Shown here piece after piece: positions 16,048 to 24,049 of a stretch of 64,000 nt of DNA. Each line of letters begins with the position of its first letter. Positions within the stretch are counted from its first letter, which is position 1. The notes beneath the pieces were generated by a model, which worked only from the letters and a program-made list of their open reading frames with translations, searched no databases and was not told the origin of the DNA. The stretch is from Oscillospiraceae bacterium (GTDB taxonomy: Bacteria; Bacillota; Clostridia; Oscillospirales; Acutalibacteraceae): contig SVOV01000007.1 of NCBI GenBank assembly GCA_015066205.1, positions 1 to 64,000 on the forward strand, given 5' to 3'. The position numbers and the translations under genes are program-made.

Positions 16048-17400
16048 TTATTTCATTTCTTTTTCGGCATCATTAAGAACCTTTACATAGGGCATAAGCA
16101 TACCCTCGTTCATCTTATTGCCCATTTTTGATTTAATCTTATCACTTGAAAGCATTGCTCCTACAAGATACATTGCAGCTGACATAACCTTATGCTTTTG
16201 GGGAAAATCATACTGATTATGTTCTTTATAGAATTTATGGTCAGCTCGCATCATTCCTCGCATCTGATATACAAGGTCTCTGAAAATCTTCATTCCGCCC
16301 ACACCGAGGAAATTTGCAGGCTTATTGAAGTTATTACATATCGCAAATTCGAGATTTTCAGCCATTTTATCAATATTGAAATCGGTGTCTCTTTCATCAC
16401 AGGCAATTCCGGCAAGAAAATTACCGCCAACCTCACTTCTGCCCTCAAGAATCATTCTGAGATTATTTTCTCTTGAAAGATTTCCGCTGACAAGATATCC
16501 CACGGGACTTCCCATTGTTACACTTCTGTGTCCGTTACAGAACTGTCTGTCATCATACATCTTAAAAAGAGGGCCCATTGAATGATCCTTAACGGTAAAT
16601 GCATATACAATAGCTTCAGAGGTCTGTATCTCTCTTCTTAAAATCTCACTGAAGCCGTCCTTGTAAACACATTCTCCTGTTACTGCACAATTAAAGCAAC
16701 CGAGACAGCCGCCCTTGATATTAATATCATTCAGATTAAGAGTTCTGACATTTCTTTTTGAAACAGCCTTGAAGCGTTCAATCATTCTGAGAAGATTTGT
16801 ATCATCTGAAGCAGCGTCGGTAACTACAATTATATCGCCTTTTTTCTGACCGGCAGTTTCAGAAGGAACAGTTGCTTTTACAGGCTCAGTTACTACAGGC
16901 AAAACAGGAGGAATTTCAGAATACTTATTTTCAATACTCCAGAGAACAAATCTGAAAAACTCTTCAGCGTCCTTTTGTCCTTGCGCCTTTGTAAGGTCAT
17001 CCATATCAGCAGACAGACCCTTGACATAGTTTAATCCGAGATCGAAGCAGTTTTCTTCAACATATTTATGTGCGGTAACATCATAAAAATGTTTGGACGT
17101 TGTAATCTGTGTTGCCCATTTTCCTGCAAGCTCGATTCCCGATGTTTTCATAAGTTCAATAAATTTATGAAGCTGACAGGGTGCGATAAATGTATAAACG
17201 GGATAAGAAAAGATCAAAAGGTCAGCATCCTCAAGAAGTGCTTTGGCCTCAGAAAAATCTTTTGTTATGCTTCTTATCTTCTGCCCTACATCAAGATAAC
17301 TGAACCGGTGCTCGGGAAATTTTATTTCAAGATATTTACATGTCTGAAGAGTAATACTGTACTTTCCTTTCGGACTGCCGTTCAATACAAGAATATTCAT
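16048..17400 (-). CDS. Two-domain flavodoxin-fold NAD(P)H-dependent oxidoreductase
   Basis: The 450-residue cytosolic protein consists of two NADPH-dependent FMN-reductase-like (flavodoxin-fold) halves. The first begins NILVLNGSPKG with the phosphate-binding loop. The second (from about residue 190) has a Cys cluster GGCLGCFNCAVTGEC, as in iron-sulfur flavoproteins and related FMN reductases. The C-terminal ~80 residues are a helical extension. The tandem fusion and the Cys motif suggest electron transfer or disulfide/quinone reduction; the substrate is unknown. GGAGGATAAAATA precedes the ATG. Confidence 0.78.
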   Translation of the reverse strand: MNILVLNGSPKGKYSITLQTCKYLEIKFPEHRFSYLDVGQKIRSITKDFSEAKALLEDADLLIFSYPVYTFIAPCQLHKFIELMKTSGIELAGKWATQITTSKHFYDVTAHKYVEENCFDLGLNYVKGLSADMDDLTKAQGQKDAEEFFRFVLWSIENKYSEIPPVLPVVTEPVKATVPSETAGQKKGDIIVVTDAASDDTNLLRMIERFKAVSKRNVRTLNLNDINIKGGCLGCFNCAVTGECVYKDGFSEILRREIQTSEAIVYAFTVKDHSMGPLFKMYDDRQFCNGHRSVTMGSPVGYLVSGNLSRENNLRMILEGRSEVGGNFLAGIACDERDTDFNIDKMAENLEFAICNNFNKPANFLGVGGMKIFRDLVYQMRGMMRADHKFYKEHNQYDFPQKHKVMSAAMYLVGAMLSSDKIKSKMGNKMNEGMLMPYVKVLNDAEKEMK

Positions 17401-17439
17401 TATTTTATCCTCCGAGAATTCATTTTCTGTTTATTTATT

Positions 17440-17468
17440 ATTCTATCACACAAAGACATAGCCGTCAA
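17440..17468 (-). promoter_or_regulatory. Promoter of the flavodoxin-fold oxidoreductase gene
   Basis: On the minus strand TTGACG (17468-17463) is followed after 17 nt by TAGAAT (17445-17440). Confidence 0.6.
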
Positions 17469-17522
17469 TATTCGACAAAACGGGAAATTTTAATAAAAAA
17501 TGATAAATAATGAAAATAGGTA

Positions 17523-17551
17523 TTGTTTTTATTTTTATTTTATTATATAAT
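17523..17551 (+). promoter_or_regulatory. Promoter of the parvulin gene
   Basis: TTGTTT (17523-17528) is followed after 17 nt by a perfect TATAAT (17546-17551), about 50 nt before the start codon. Confidence 0.5.
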
Positions 17552-17602
17552 GTTCGTTGATGGTTTTTTACCAAACATTAAACAAAATGAAAGGTGTTTA
17601 TT

Positions 17603-19438
17603 ATGGCAAAAAATGAAAATCAGCTCGATTACCGTGCTGAAAGAAAAAAAAGATTAGCAAATAATGCTAAGAAATCATCGAAGAAAGGCATTGACTCCGT
17701 TAAGGTAGTAACCTGGGTCGTAAGGGCAATTGCAATTGTACTTGCAGTAGGCATTGCTGTATTTGCGCTCTATCAGTTCGGTGTACCTCAGAAGTTTATG
17801 CCCGCAGTAAAGGTCGGCGACAGAACCTATTCCGTTGCTGAATACAGCTACTATTATTCTTCTGTTTTCCAGACATATGTTGAGCAGTCAAATTCCCTTC
17901 AGCAGTCTTACGGCTACACACTGTTTGACTATACAAAAGACCCCGCTGTTCAGACAACAACTGATGAAGACGGCAACAAGATCACTTATGATGAGCTTTT
18001 CAGACAGCGTGTTCTTACCACTCTTGAAACAGCAAACTATTATCTTGACAAGTGTGAAGCAGAAGGTATTACACTTTCTGATGAACACAAAGCTGAAATA
18101 GACGAGCTTATAGGTTCAATTGCATCAAGCGCTGAAGCAAACCATTTCTCTGCTTCAAGATATATCAGCTATGTTTACGGCAAGGGACTCAACGAAAAAA
18201 TGTTCAGAGAGCTTCTTGAAGAGCAGTATCTTGTAGCTCAGTATCTTGAAGATGTTGAAGAAGACTGCTACAGCTCCTTCACAGATGAAGAGCTTGAAAA
18301 GGCTTATGCTGAAGATCCCGGTGAATTCCAGGCTGTTGACCTTCGTCTCTTCGGCTTTGAAGTAGAAAAGGAAGAAGAGAAGGAAGAAACAACTACAGCT
18401 GCTGAAGAAACCACAGCCGAAGCAACAGAAGAAACTACTGCAGCAGAAGAAACTACAGCTGCAGAGGAAACAACAGCTGAAGAAGAAACCACTGAGGCTG
18501 TAGAAGAAGAAACAACAGAAGCTGTTGAAAAAGAGCCCTCAAAAACAGAGCTTCTTGCTGAAGAAATGCTCGGCAAAATTAAAGATGAAGCTTCCTTTAT
18601 TGAGCTTGCTTATGAATATGCAGCCGAAAAAGATAAGGAAACCTTCAAGAATGATACAGCTACTCTTGCAAAGAACATCAAGAGAGCAACTGTTAAGGAT
18701 CAGATCGGCGAAGATCTTGCTGAATGGCTTTACAGTGCTGACAGAAAAGTCGGCGACAAGAAGGTTTATCCCACAGATGATTATGTTTATGTAATCTATA
18801 TCATCAAGACAGCATACAGAGCAGAAGAACCCTTAGTTGATGCAAGACATATCCTTGTTTCATTCGACAGTGTTGCAAGTGAGCTCAAGAAGACTGACGG
18901 CAACAAGATCGATGTTGAAAAGAAGGAAGATCAGGAAGTTAAGACTGCAACAACTGAAGAAGAGATCGAAATCACAAATCAGGGCACAGGCTACTCCATT
19001 GAGCTTGTAACAGAAACTTATAAGCAGGCAAGAGATATTTATGACAAATATATGAGCGGCGAAAAGACTGAAGAGGCTTTTGCAAAGCTTGCTGACGAAT
19101 TAAGTGATGACGGCGGTGAAAACAAGAACGGTGGTCTTTATGAAGGAATTGAAAAGGGCAAAATGGTTGAGCCCTTTGAAAACTGGGTATATGACAAAGA
19201 CCGTAAAGCCGGTGATGTTGACCTTGTTATGACTGAATACGGTTGGCATGTAATGTATTTCGTTAAGCAGCACGAAGAACCCGCATGGAAGGTAAGCGCA
19301 AGAGAAACTCTCGGCTCTAAAGCTTATGCTGAGATAGAAGAAGAGGTAATCAAGGAAACAGAAGGTACAGCTGTTCCCGCAGCTTTCCTCGGGTTCGCAG
19401 CAAGCGAAGCTTGCAAGAACGCTGATAAGCTCTATTAA
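17603..19438 (+). CDS. Membrane-anchored parvulin-type peptidyl-prolyl isomerase (PrsA/SurA-like)
   Basis: The 611-residue foldase has a basic N-terminus, one transmembrane segment (about residues 35-58) and an extracytoplasmic chain, so it anchors by a helix rather than the PrsA lipobox. A SurA-N-like helical region (about 75-240) is followed by a degenerate first parvulin segment split by a low-complexity ETTAAEETT linker (about 259-309). The clearer second parvulin domain (about 411-557: DARHILVSF, GGLYEG, GWHVMYFV) has its own acidic insert. It should assist folding of exported proteins. The ATG at 17603 has AAAGGTG 6 nt upstream; the in-frame GTG at 17594 lies inside that SD. Confidence 0.87.
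   Translation: MAKNENQLDYRAERKKRLANNAKKSSKKGIDSVKVVTWVVRAIAIVLAVGIAVFALYQFGVPQKFMPAVKVGDRTYSVAEYSYYYSSVFQTYVEQSNSLQQSYGYTLFDYTKDPAVQTTTDEDGNKITYDELFRQRVLTTLETANYYLDKCEAEGITLSDEHKAEIDELIGSIASSAEANHFSASRYISYVYGKGLNEKMFRELLEEQYLVAQYLEDVEEDCYSSFTDEELEKAYAEDPGEFQAVDLRLFGFEVEKEEEKEETTTAAEETTAEATEETTAAEETTAAEETTAEEETTEAVEEETTEAVEKEPSKTELLAEEMLGKIKDEASFIELAYEYAAEKDKETFKNDTATLAKNIKRATVKDQIGEDLAEWLYSADRKVGDKKVYPTDDYVYVIYIIKTAYRAEEPLVDARHILVSFDSVASELKKTDGNKIDVEKKEDQEVKTATTEEEIEITNQGTGYSIELVTETYKQARDIYDKYMSGEKTEEAFAKLADELSDDGGENKNGGLYEGIEKGKMVEPFENWVYDKDRKAGDVDLVMTEYGWHVMYFVKQHEEPAWKVSARETLGSKAYAEIEEEVIKETEGTAVPAAFLGFAASEACKNADKLY
18373..18530 (+). repeat. Low-complexity Glu-Thr-Thr repeat inside the parvulin gene
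   Basis: Imperfect repeats of an (A)EETTA(A/E) unit, about 50 residues long, form an acidic flexible linker. The antisense strand is open here but only as a shadow of the repeat. Confidence 0.9.
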
Positions 19439-19440
19439 TT

Positions 19441-19480
19441 AAAAAAATGCGGAACTGCTCATTGAGCAGTTCCCTTTTTA
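19441..19480 (+). terminator. Terminator of the parvulin gene
   Basis: The 9-bp stem GGAACTGCT-cattg-AGCAGTTCC (19451-19473) is followed by CTTTTTA. Confidence 0.9.
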
Positions 19481-19495
19481 TAAGAAAAAGTCTTC

Positions 19496-19587
19496 GATTT
19501 ATCAACCCCCGGCCCTGGGTTTTGGGGGCGAAAAGGTGTTTTTTGATATAAGTGAAATCTCTCACAATGCGAGCAATTTCCTATATA
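19496..19587 (+). repeat. Dispersed structured intergenic repeat, copy B
   Basis: This copy of the element at 3941-4030 lies in the opposite orientation, downstream of the parvulin gene and its terminator. It shares GATTTrTCAACCCCC, the C/G hairpin (CCCCC...GGGGG with a changed inner sequence), AGGTGTTT and CACAAyGCGAGCAATTTCCTATATA. The second hairpin has two mismatched pairs compared with copy A. As with copy A, a terminator follows immediately. Confidence 0.85.
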
Positions 19588-19589
19588 TT

Positions 19590-19620
19590 AAAATTAGCCG
19601 TTGCAAAGCAACGGCATTTT
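19590..19620. terminator. Terminator of the GH35 operon
   Basis: The 8-bp stem GCCGTTGC-aaa-GCAACGGC (19597-19615) is flanked by AAAATTA and ATTTTATT, so it can act on both strands. Confidence 0.85.
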
Positions 19621-19621
19621 A

Positions 19622-21376
19622 TTATTTATCGAGAACAGGCATTTTGACAAAGTTTACTATGGGCTTCTTAAAGCCCTCAAGCTCGAGAACAACTATCTCA
19701 TTTGCACCTTTTTTTAAGAAAGGTGCCGGAAGATAGCAGGTCAATTGAGGTCCTTTATCCCAGTATCTCGAAAGAAGCTTTCCGTTTACCCATATAAGAC
19801 CTTTCTTAAAGCCGTCAGGCTTTACAAATGTATCACAGGGCTCATCCTCAATATTAAGAATTCCTCTCATAAATACAGGCTTATCTCTGAATTTAACCTT
19901 AAGCTTTCTTTCAAAGCTAATATCGGAAATATTATCAAATGGCAGACAGTAAGTATCCCAGTGATATAAAAGCTGTGCACCGAGCCTCGGTGTTGAAACA
20001 AGGCCTTTATTATCCTTAAGATAAGGTCCGTAATTTATACGGCCCATATTTTCAACAAGAACAGTAAGCTTGAGTCCGTCGGCCGGAACAGAAAACTTAA
20101 TTCTGTTTTTCCTGTCATTCCTGTACTGAATGCCCTTAAATTCATTATTTATATAAACATAAGCTCTGTCATGAACCTCAAGATGAAGATCATTTGCTTC
20201 TCTCGGTCCTTTTATGAAGGTTTCATAACAAATGAAGCCGTAGCCCTGACCGAGCTTTTCCATAGGTAAAGGAGTTGTTGTTGTTTTCTTTTCGCTTATA
20301 ATATCAAGCGTATCAAAAAGTCCTGCCGTTTCATTGAGAGAAACAGAGGGATAAGAAACAGTAACAGGCTCCGCCACCTCAATATCCGACGAGAAACCGT
20401 ATTCGGAAAGCACATTTTTATACTGATAATACTTCTCTGTAAGCCCCCCATATTCATTTATGGGCGCATCGTCGTCATAGCTGTTAACTGTAGGCTGAAA
20501 CTCCTTATCGGTACAGTTCGCACCGTTCATAAAACCGAAATTCGTCCCGCCGTGCATCATATACACAGAGATATTTCCGTTCTCAGCCAATACCTCTCTG
20601 AAGCTTTTCACAGCATCACTTATATCTCTCTTATGGTGTTTTTCTCCCCAGTGGTCAAACCAACCATTCCAGAACTCAGCACACATAAGGGGCCCGTCAG
20701 GTTGAAATTTTCTGAGGTTGGCAAATGCCTTTTCTGCCTTTGAACCAAAATTAACCGTCTTGAAGATCTCCGGCACGGTTCCGCCCGTAAGCATAAAATC
20801 ACAATCCCCGTCAGAGGTAAAGAGCTCACAGGTGATTCCTCTTATTCTGAGAGCTGATGCAATATATCTGATGTACTCTGAATCATCACCGTAGCTTCCG
20901 TATTCATTTTCTACCTGAACCATTATTACACTGCCGCCATTATCGATCTGACAAGATGAAATAATCGGAATAAGCTTATCAAAATATGCATCAACCTTAC
21001 TGAGATATGTATCATTCATGCACCGAAGCTCAATATCGTCATACCTGAGAAGCCACCACGGAAATCCGCCGAACTCCCATTCAGAACAGATATAAGGACC
21101 GGGACGGACAATAGCAAACATACCGAGCTCATTAACAAGCTCAAGATAAGCCTTGAGATCAAGATTACCCGCAAAATCGAATTTACCTTCCTCGGGCTCG
21201 TGCATATTCCAGGCCGTATATGTTTCAACTGTGTTAAAGCCGCAAGCCTTGATCTTAAGCAGTCTGTCACGCCAGTATTCTCTCGGAACTCTGAAATAAT
21301 GCATTGCCCCGGAAATAATTCTCACAGGCTCGCCGTTTAGCATAAAGCTATTCTTACCGATTATAAATTCGTTCAT
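19622..21376 (-). CDS. GH35 beta-galactosidase
   Basis: The 584-residue glycosidase removes terminal beta-galactose (or a related sugar). It has the GH35 signatures GAMHYFRVP, PGPYICSEW and GGFPWWL. Glu158 in ENEYGSYG is the probable acid/base and Glu234 in CAEFWNGW the probable nucleophile. The barrel (1-330) is followed by beta-sandwich domains. No signal peptide is present, so it acts in the cytoplasm on imported oligosaccharides. Its ATG overlaps the PPTase-like stop by 4 nt (ATGA), and GAGAGGTG precedes it. It is the last gene of a WYL-regulator operon. Confidence 0.92.
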   Translation of the reverse strand: MNEFIIGKNSFMLNGEPVRIISGAMHYFRVPREYWRDRLLKIKACGFNTVETYTAWNMHEPEEGKFDFAGNLDLKAYLELVNELGMFAIVRPGPYICSEWEFGGFPWWLLRYDDIELRCMNDTYLSKVDAYFDKLIPIISSCQIDNGGSVIMVQVENEYGSYGDDSEYIRYIASALRIRGITCELFTSDGDCDFMLTGGTVPEIFKTVNFGSKAEKAFANLRKFQPDGPLMCAEFWNGWFDHWGEKHHKRDISDAVKSFREVLAENGNISVYMMHGGTNFGFMNGANCTDKEFQPTVNSYDDDAPINEYGGLTEKYYQYKNVLSEYGFSSDIEVAEPVTVSYPSVSLNETAGLFDTLDIISEKKTTTTPLPMEKLGQGYGFICYETFIKGPREANDLHLEVHDRAYVYINNEFKGIQYRNDRKNRIKFSVPADGLKLTVLVENMGRINYGPYLKDNKGLVSTPRLGAQLLYHWDTYCLPFDNISDISFERKLKVKFRDKPVFMRGILNIEDEPCDTFVKPDGFKKGLIWVNGKLLSRYWDKGPQLTCYLPAPFLKKGANEIVVLELEGFKKPIVNFVKMPVLDK

Positions 21377-22032
21377 TTTTTACACCTCTCAATTACAGAA
21401 ACCGCAACATTTTCTTTGCTGTCCACATAGCTTTTTACAACAGAAAAGCTTTTATCAGAGCAAGCCATTGATGTACCCTCAAATTCAAAATAATAGTTTC
21501 TGCGGTCTGAACGGATTCCTCTTCCCGAAGCATAAAAATAAGCGTCCTTGAGGGAAGAAAATACTGCATATTTTATCATTGCGGACTTTTCTTTACATAA
21601 AGGCTGTTTTATTATATCACTGAAAGAATAACCCGACTCTGAAAATACTGCACGAATCTCCGCGTCAGTCAGATTTTTCTGGGCATCCTGAAAAGAAAAC
21701 GGCATTATGGGAGAGATCCCCACCCCCACATAATCATGCGATGCGGCACAGGCTATAAAATCTCCTGCTGAGCTTATTGAAATTTCCGCATCAAAATTTC
21801 CGACTGCGCTTTTTGAATTGGGATTACACAAAAGTGAAAATGAAAACTCCGGAGCATCACATAATTCACTCAGGCACTGCCTTGCGAGAATTTCACTGCA
21901 GAAGGCTATGTTCTTTTCGTTAAAATTGCTCATCTTAAGGATTTTTTCTTTTTTTGCATCTGTTAACAGCGGAAAATAATGAGCCGTCATATCCTCACTC
22001 AGCTCATTAATATTCATTGCCCTAAAAACCAA
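21373..22032 (-). CDS. Degenerate 4'-phosphopantetheinyl transferase-like protein
   Basis: The layout resembles Sfp-type PPTases, which activate carrier proteins by adding the phosphopantetheine arm of CoA. However, the key motifs are changed. The usual NISHSG block reads SISSAGD, and the Mg-binding GVDIE reads GVGIS with no acidic residues. The WTLKEAYLK helix survives only as FSSLKDAYFY. It may be inactive or have a new role. The start is uncertain: TTG at 22032 fits an AAGGCGGTG SD, while the ATG at 22017 has a poor one. It is coupled to the WYL gene (15 nt) and to GH35 (overlap). No carrier-protein or synthase gene is nearby. Confidence 0.6.
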   Translation of the reverse strand: MVFRAMNINELSEDMTAHYFPLLTDAKKEKILKMSNFNEKNIAFCSEILARQCLSELCDAPEFSFSLLCNPNSKSAVGNFDAEISISSAGDFIACAASHDYVGVGISPIMPFSFQDAQKNLTDAEIRAVFSESGYSFSDIIKQPLCKEKSAMIKYAVFSSLKDAYFYASGRGIRSDRRNYYFEFEGTSMACSDKSFSVVKSYVDSKENVAVSVIERCKK

Positions 22033-22047
22033 AATTACACCGCCTTA

Positions 22048-23046
22048 TTATTTATAGATCTTAAGTATCTTATTAGTTTTATCAAGTATAAGCTGTTTCA
22101 GCTCTTCGGGATAAATTACCTCAATTTTATCTCCGAACTGCATTATCCAGGAAGCAAGACCGTCATTCACATACAGCTCATCAACTACATTAAACCAACC
22201 CTCATCAACCTTATTAATGGTGATTTTTTCACCGAAACGGTCGATCATTTCCTCCAGTATTTCATTTTTACAATGAAGCTTTGTCATCTGCGGTTTACCG
22301 CTGAACATATTAAAGGTCTTTGAAACATAATCTGCCGTATCGAAAACAGTTTTATATTCTGAAACCTCAGAGAAATGACGGAATCTTTCTTCAAGCACTT
22401 CAACCTTGCGGATCCTGTCAATTCTTATATTCATAATATTGTTATACTTTTCATTATTTGCAACAAGATAATAATGATCGTTGGACCACACAAGGGCATA
22501 CGGGCTGAGTATAAAATCTCTTTGCTCATTTTTTGCGACAAAATTGGAATCGATTTTTCTCCTGCTGTACTTTAGTCTGACCTTTTTTTCAGCCTTAATT
22601 GCCGAATCGAGAGCATCAATATTATAGAAAATCTCTTCATTTGTGCATTTGTTAGAATTATCAATAAATACCTGCTTTTTAAGTCTTGCCGATTGGTACA
22701 CGCTTAAAAGGTTATCTGTCTTTTTCAGGAGCTGAACAGTCTTTCTCTTGGAAACAAACCTTGCAGACTGAATGGCATCATTAAGAAGTCTCAGCTCCGC
22801 AACCTCAAATTCTCTTGAAGCGAGAAAATATCCCGTTTTAGGCTTATTTGTCTTGATTATATCAAGACCGTAATCTGTCAGAATATCAATGTCCTTATAA
22901 ATAGACTTTCTTTCACATTCAATTCCGTATACCTCAAGCTTTTCGGCTATATCAGCGGCATTAAGTATATGTTCCTCATCAGTATATTTTTCAAAAATTT
23001 CCTTAAGGTATAAAAGCTTAAGCTTTGAATTCTTCTTTCCTGCCAT
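22048..23046 (-). CDS. WYL-domain transcriptional regulator
   Basis: The 332-residue protein has an N-terminal DeoR/HTH_11-like helix-turn-helix (about residues 10-70, with ERKSIYKDID) and a WYL ligand-binding domain (about 145-220; SPYALVWSNDHYYLVA), plus a C-terminal WCX-type region. WYL proteins sense small molecules or nucleic acids. As first gene of the operon it is a good candidate regulator of the PPTase-like and GH35 genes. The SD AAAGGCGGG precedes the ATG. Confidence 0.88.
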   Translation of the reverse strand: MAGKKNSKLKLLYLKEIFEKYTDEEHILNAADIAEKLEVYGIECERKSIYKDIDILTDYGLDIIKTNKPKTGYFLASREFEVAELRLLNDAIQSARFVSKRKTVQLLKKTDNLLSVYQSARLKKQVFIDNSNKCTNEEIFYNIDALDSAIKAEKKVRLKYSRRKIDSNFVAKNEQRDFILSPYALVWSNDHYYLVANNEKYNNIMNIRIDRIRKVEVLEERFRHFSEVSEYKTVFDTADYVSKTFNMFSGKPQMTKLHCKNEILEEMIDRFGEKITINKVDEGWFNVVDELYVNDGLASWIMQFGDKIEVIYPEELKQLILDKTNKILKIYK

Positions 23047-23092
23047 AACAATCCCGCCTTTCCTGAATTGTTTATATTATAATCGAAAATAA

Positions 23093-23120
23093 TTGACAAA
23101 TCAATAATTAGTGATATAAT
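23093..23120 (+). promoter_or_regulatory. Consensus promoter of ribU
   Basis: Perfect TTGACA (23093-23098) and TATAAT (23115-23120) boxes are separated by 16 nt, directly upstream of the FMN riboswitch. Confidence 0.9.
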
Positions 23121-23130
23121 AAACTTAAAT

Positions 23131-23240
23131 ACTTCGGGGCGAGGTGAAATTCCTCACCGGCGGTAAAAGTCCGCGAGCCATTCGGCTGATTCGGTGAAAT
23201 TCCGAAACCGACGGTACAGTCCGGATGAAAGAAGTAGTTT
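23131..23240 (+). ncRNA. FMN riboswitch (RFN element)
   Basis: The RFN consensus is intact: CTTCGGGGC, GGTGAAATTCC, ACCGGCGGT, GTCCGCGAGC, CGGTGAAATTCCG, ACCGACGGT and AGTCCGGATG. It binds FMN and switches the downstream riboflavin transporter gene off when flavin is plentiful. Confidence 0.97.
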
Positions 23241-23248
23241 ACCTTTTT

Positions 23249-23276
23249 GCCCCGATTTTTATCGAGGTGTTTTTTT
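23249..23276 (+). promoter_or_regulatory. Expression platform of the FMN riboswitch
   Basis: The stem CCCCGAT-tttt-ATCGAGG (23250-23267, one mismatch) is followed by T7 and contains the ribU SD GAGGTG in its 3' arm. It could terminate transcription, hide the ribosome-binding site, or both. Confidence 0.7.
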
Positions 23277-23843
23277 ATGCAAAAAAAATCAAACAAATCC
23301 GTAAAAGTACTTGTAACAACAGCAATGATGAGTGCACTCGCCACTGTTCTTATGCTGATTGTACGCTTCAGTATTCTTCCCGGCGCCAAATTTCTCGAAT
23401 ATGATATGGGTGATATCCCCGTAATTCTTTCAACTCTTTTCCTCGGACTTCCCTACGGCTCCTTTGTCCTCGTTTTTGTTTCACTGATTCAGTCTCTCAC
23501 AGTCAGTGCCGCCAGCAGCTGGCAAGGCTTTATTATGCATGTTGTGTCCACCGGCTGTTACATTATCATTCTCAAGCTTTTTATGAGAAAGAAGGACGAT
23601 GCAAAGCATCTTTTATACGGAGTTATCACAGCAACAGCAGGACTTACTCTTATAATGATACCGCTGAATCTTATTTTCACTCCGCTCTATCTTCATACAA
23701 CGGTCGAGGCTGTTGCCGAGCTTCTTATACCCGCTATCATTCCTTTTAACTTTATAAAAGGAGTAATCAATTCAGTGCTTACCTTTGTTATTTATAAGCC
23801 TTTGAAGGACGGATTAAACAAATCAAAACTTCTGACAAAATAA
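23277..23843 (+). CDS. ribU: Riboflavin ECF transporter substrate-binding subunit RibU
   Basis: The 188-residue membrane protein with about six hydrophobic segments is the S component that binds riboflavin. It works with a shared ECF energising module encoded elsewhere. The RibU-like LPGAKFLEYDMGDIP and FNFIKGVINS segments are visible, and the FMN riboswitch confirms the substrate. The ATG at 23277 has GAGGTG 7 nt upstream; an upstream in-frame ATG at 23247 lies inside the regulatory hairpin. It is followed by the metK riboswitch, so it is monocistronic. Confidence 0.93.
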   Translation: MQKKSNKSVKVLVTTAMMSALATVLMLIVRFSILPGAKFLEYDMGDIPVILSTLFLGLPYGSFVLVFVSLIQSLTVSAASSWQGFIMHVVSTGCYIIILKLFMRKKDDAKHLLYGVITATAGLTLIMIPLNLIFTPLYLHTTVEAVAELLIPAIIPFNFIKGVINSVLTFVIYKPLKDGLNKSKLLTK

Positions 23844-23853
23844 GCGATTCTTG

Positions 23854-23882
23854 TTGACATAATACATATTTTGTAATATAAT
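23854..23882 (+). promoter_or_regulatory. Consensus promoter of metK
   Basis: Perfect TTGACA (23854-23859) and TATAAT (23877-23882) are separated by 17 nt, just upstream of the SAM riboswitch. Confidence 0.9.
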
Positions 23883-23897
23883 ATAAAAGTATTCATA

Positions 23898-23995
23898 ATC
23901 CTTATGAAGAGTGGCAGAGGGAACGGCCCTGTGAAGCCCGGCAACCTGCAATATGCAAGGTGCCAAATCCGCGGTTAAGCCGAGAGATAAGGTAT
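23898..23995 (+). ncRNA. SAM-I riboswitch (S box)
   Basis: The S-box core is clear: GAAGAG, CAGAGGGA, CGGCCCTGTGAAGCC, CGGCAACC, AAGGTGCCAA and GAGAGATAAGG. The closing P1 stem pairs CCTTAT (23900) with ATAAGG (23987). It senses SAM, the product of the downstream enzyme. Confidence 0.97.
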
Positions 23996-24005
23996 TTTAT
24001 TTATT

Positions 24006-24038
24006 GCTCACGGCGTCTGCCCGTGAGTATTTTTTTTG
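24006..24038 (+). terminator. Riboswitch-controlled terminator upstream of metK
   Basis: The 7-bp stem CTCACGG-cgtctgc-CCGTGAG (24007-24027) is followed by a long T-run. It is expected to form when SAM is bound. Confidence 0.92.
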
Positions 24039-24049
24039 GAGGTAAACAA

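Noticed and set aside
18304..18576. Minus-strand Ser/Val-rich ORF opposite the parvulin gene
   Set aside because: It is created by the complementary strand of the ETT repeats and has no SD or family match.
21373..22032. Part of a polyketide or nonribosomal peptide cluster
   Set aside because: The PPTase-like protein lacks key residues and no carrier-protein or synthase genes lie in the window.
23960..24049. Upstream extension of the metK reading frame
   Set aside because: These codons lie in the SAM riboswitch and terminator; the ATG at 24050 has a strong SD and begins the conserved MetK N-terminus.
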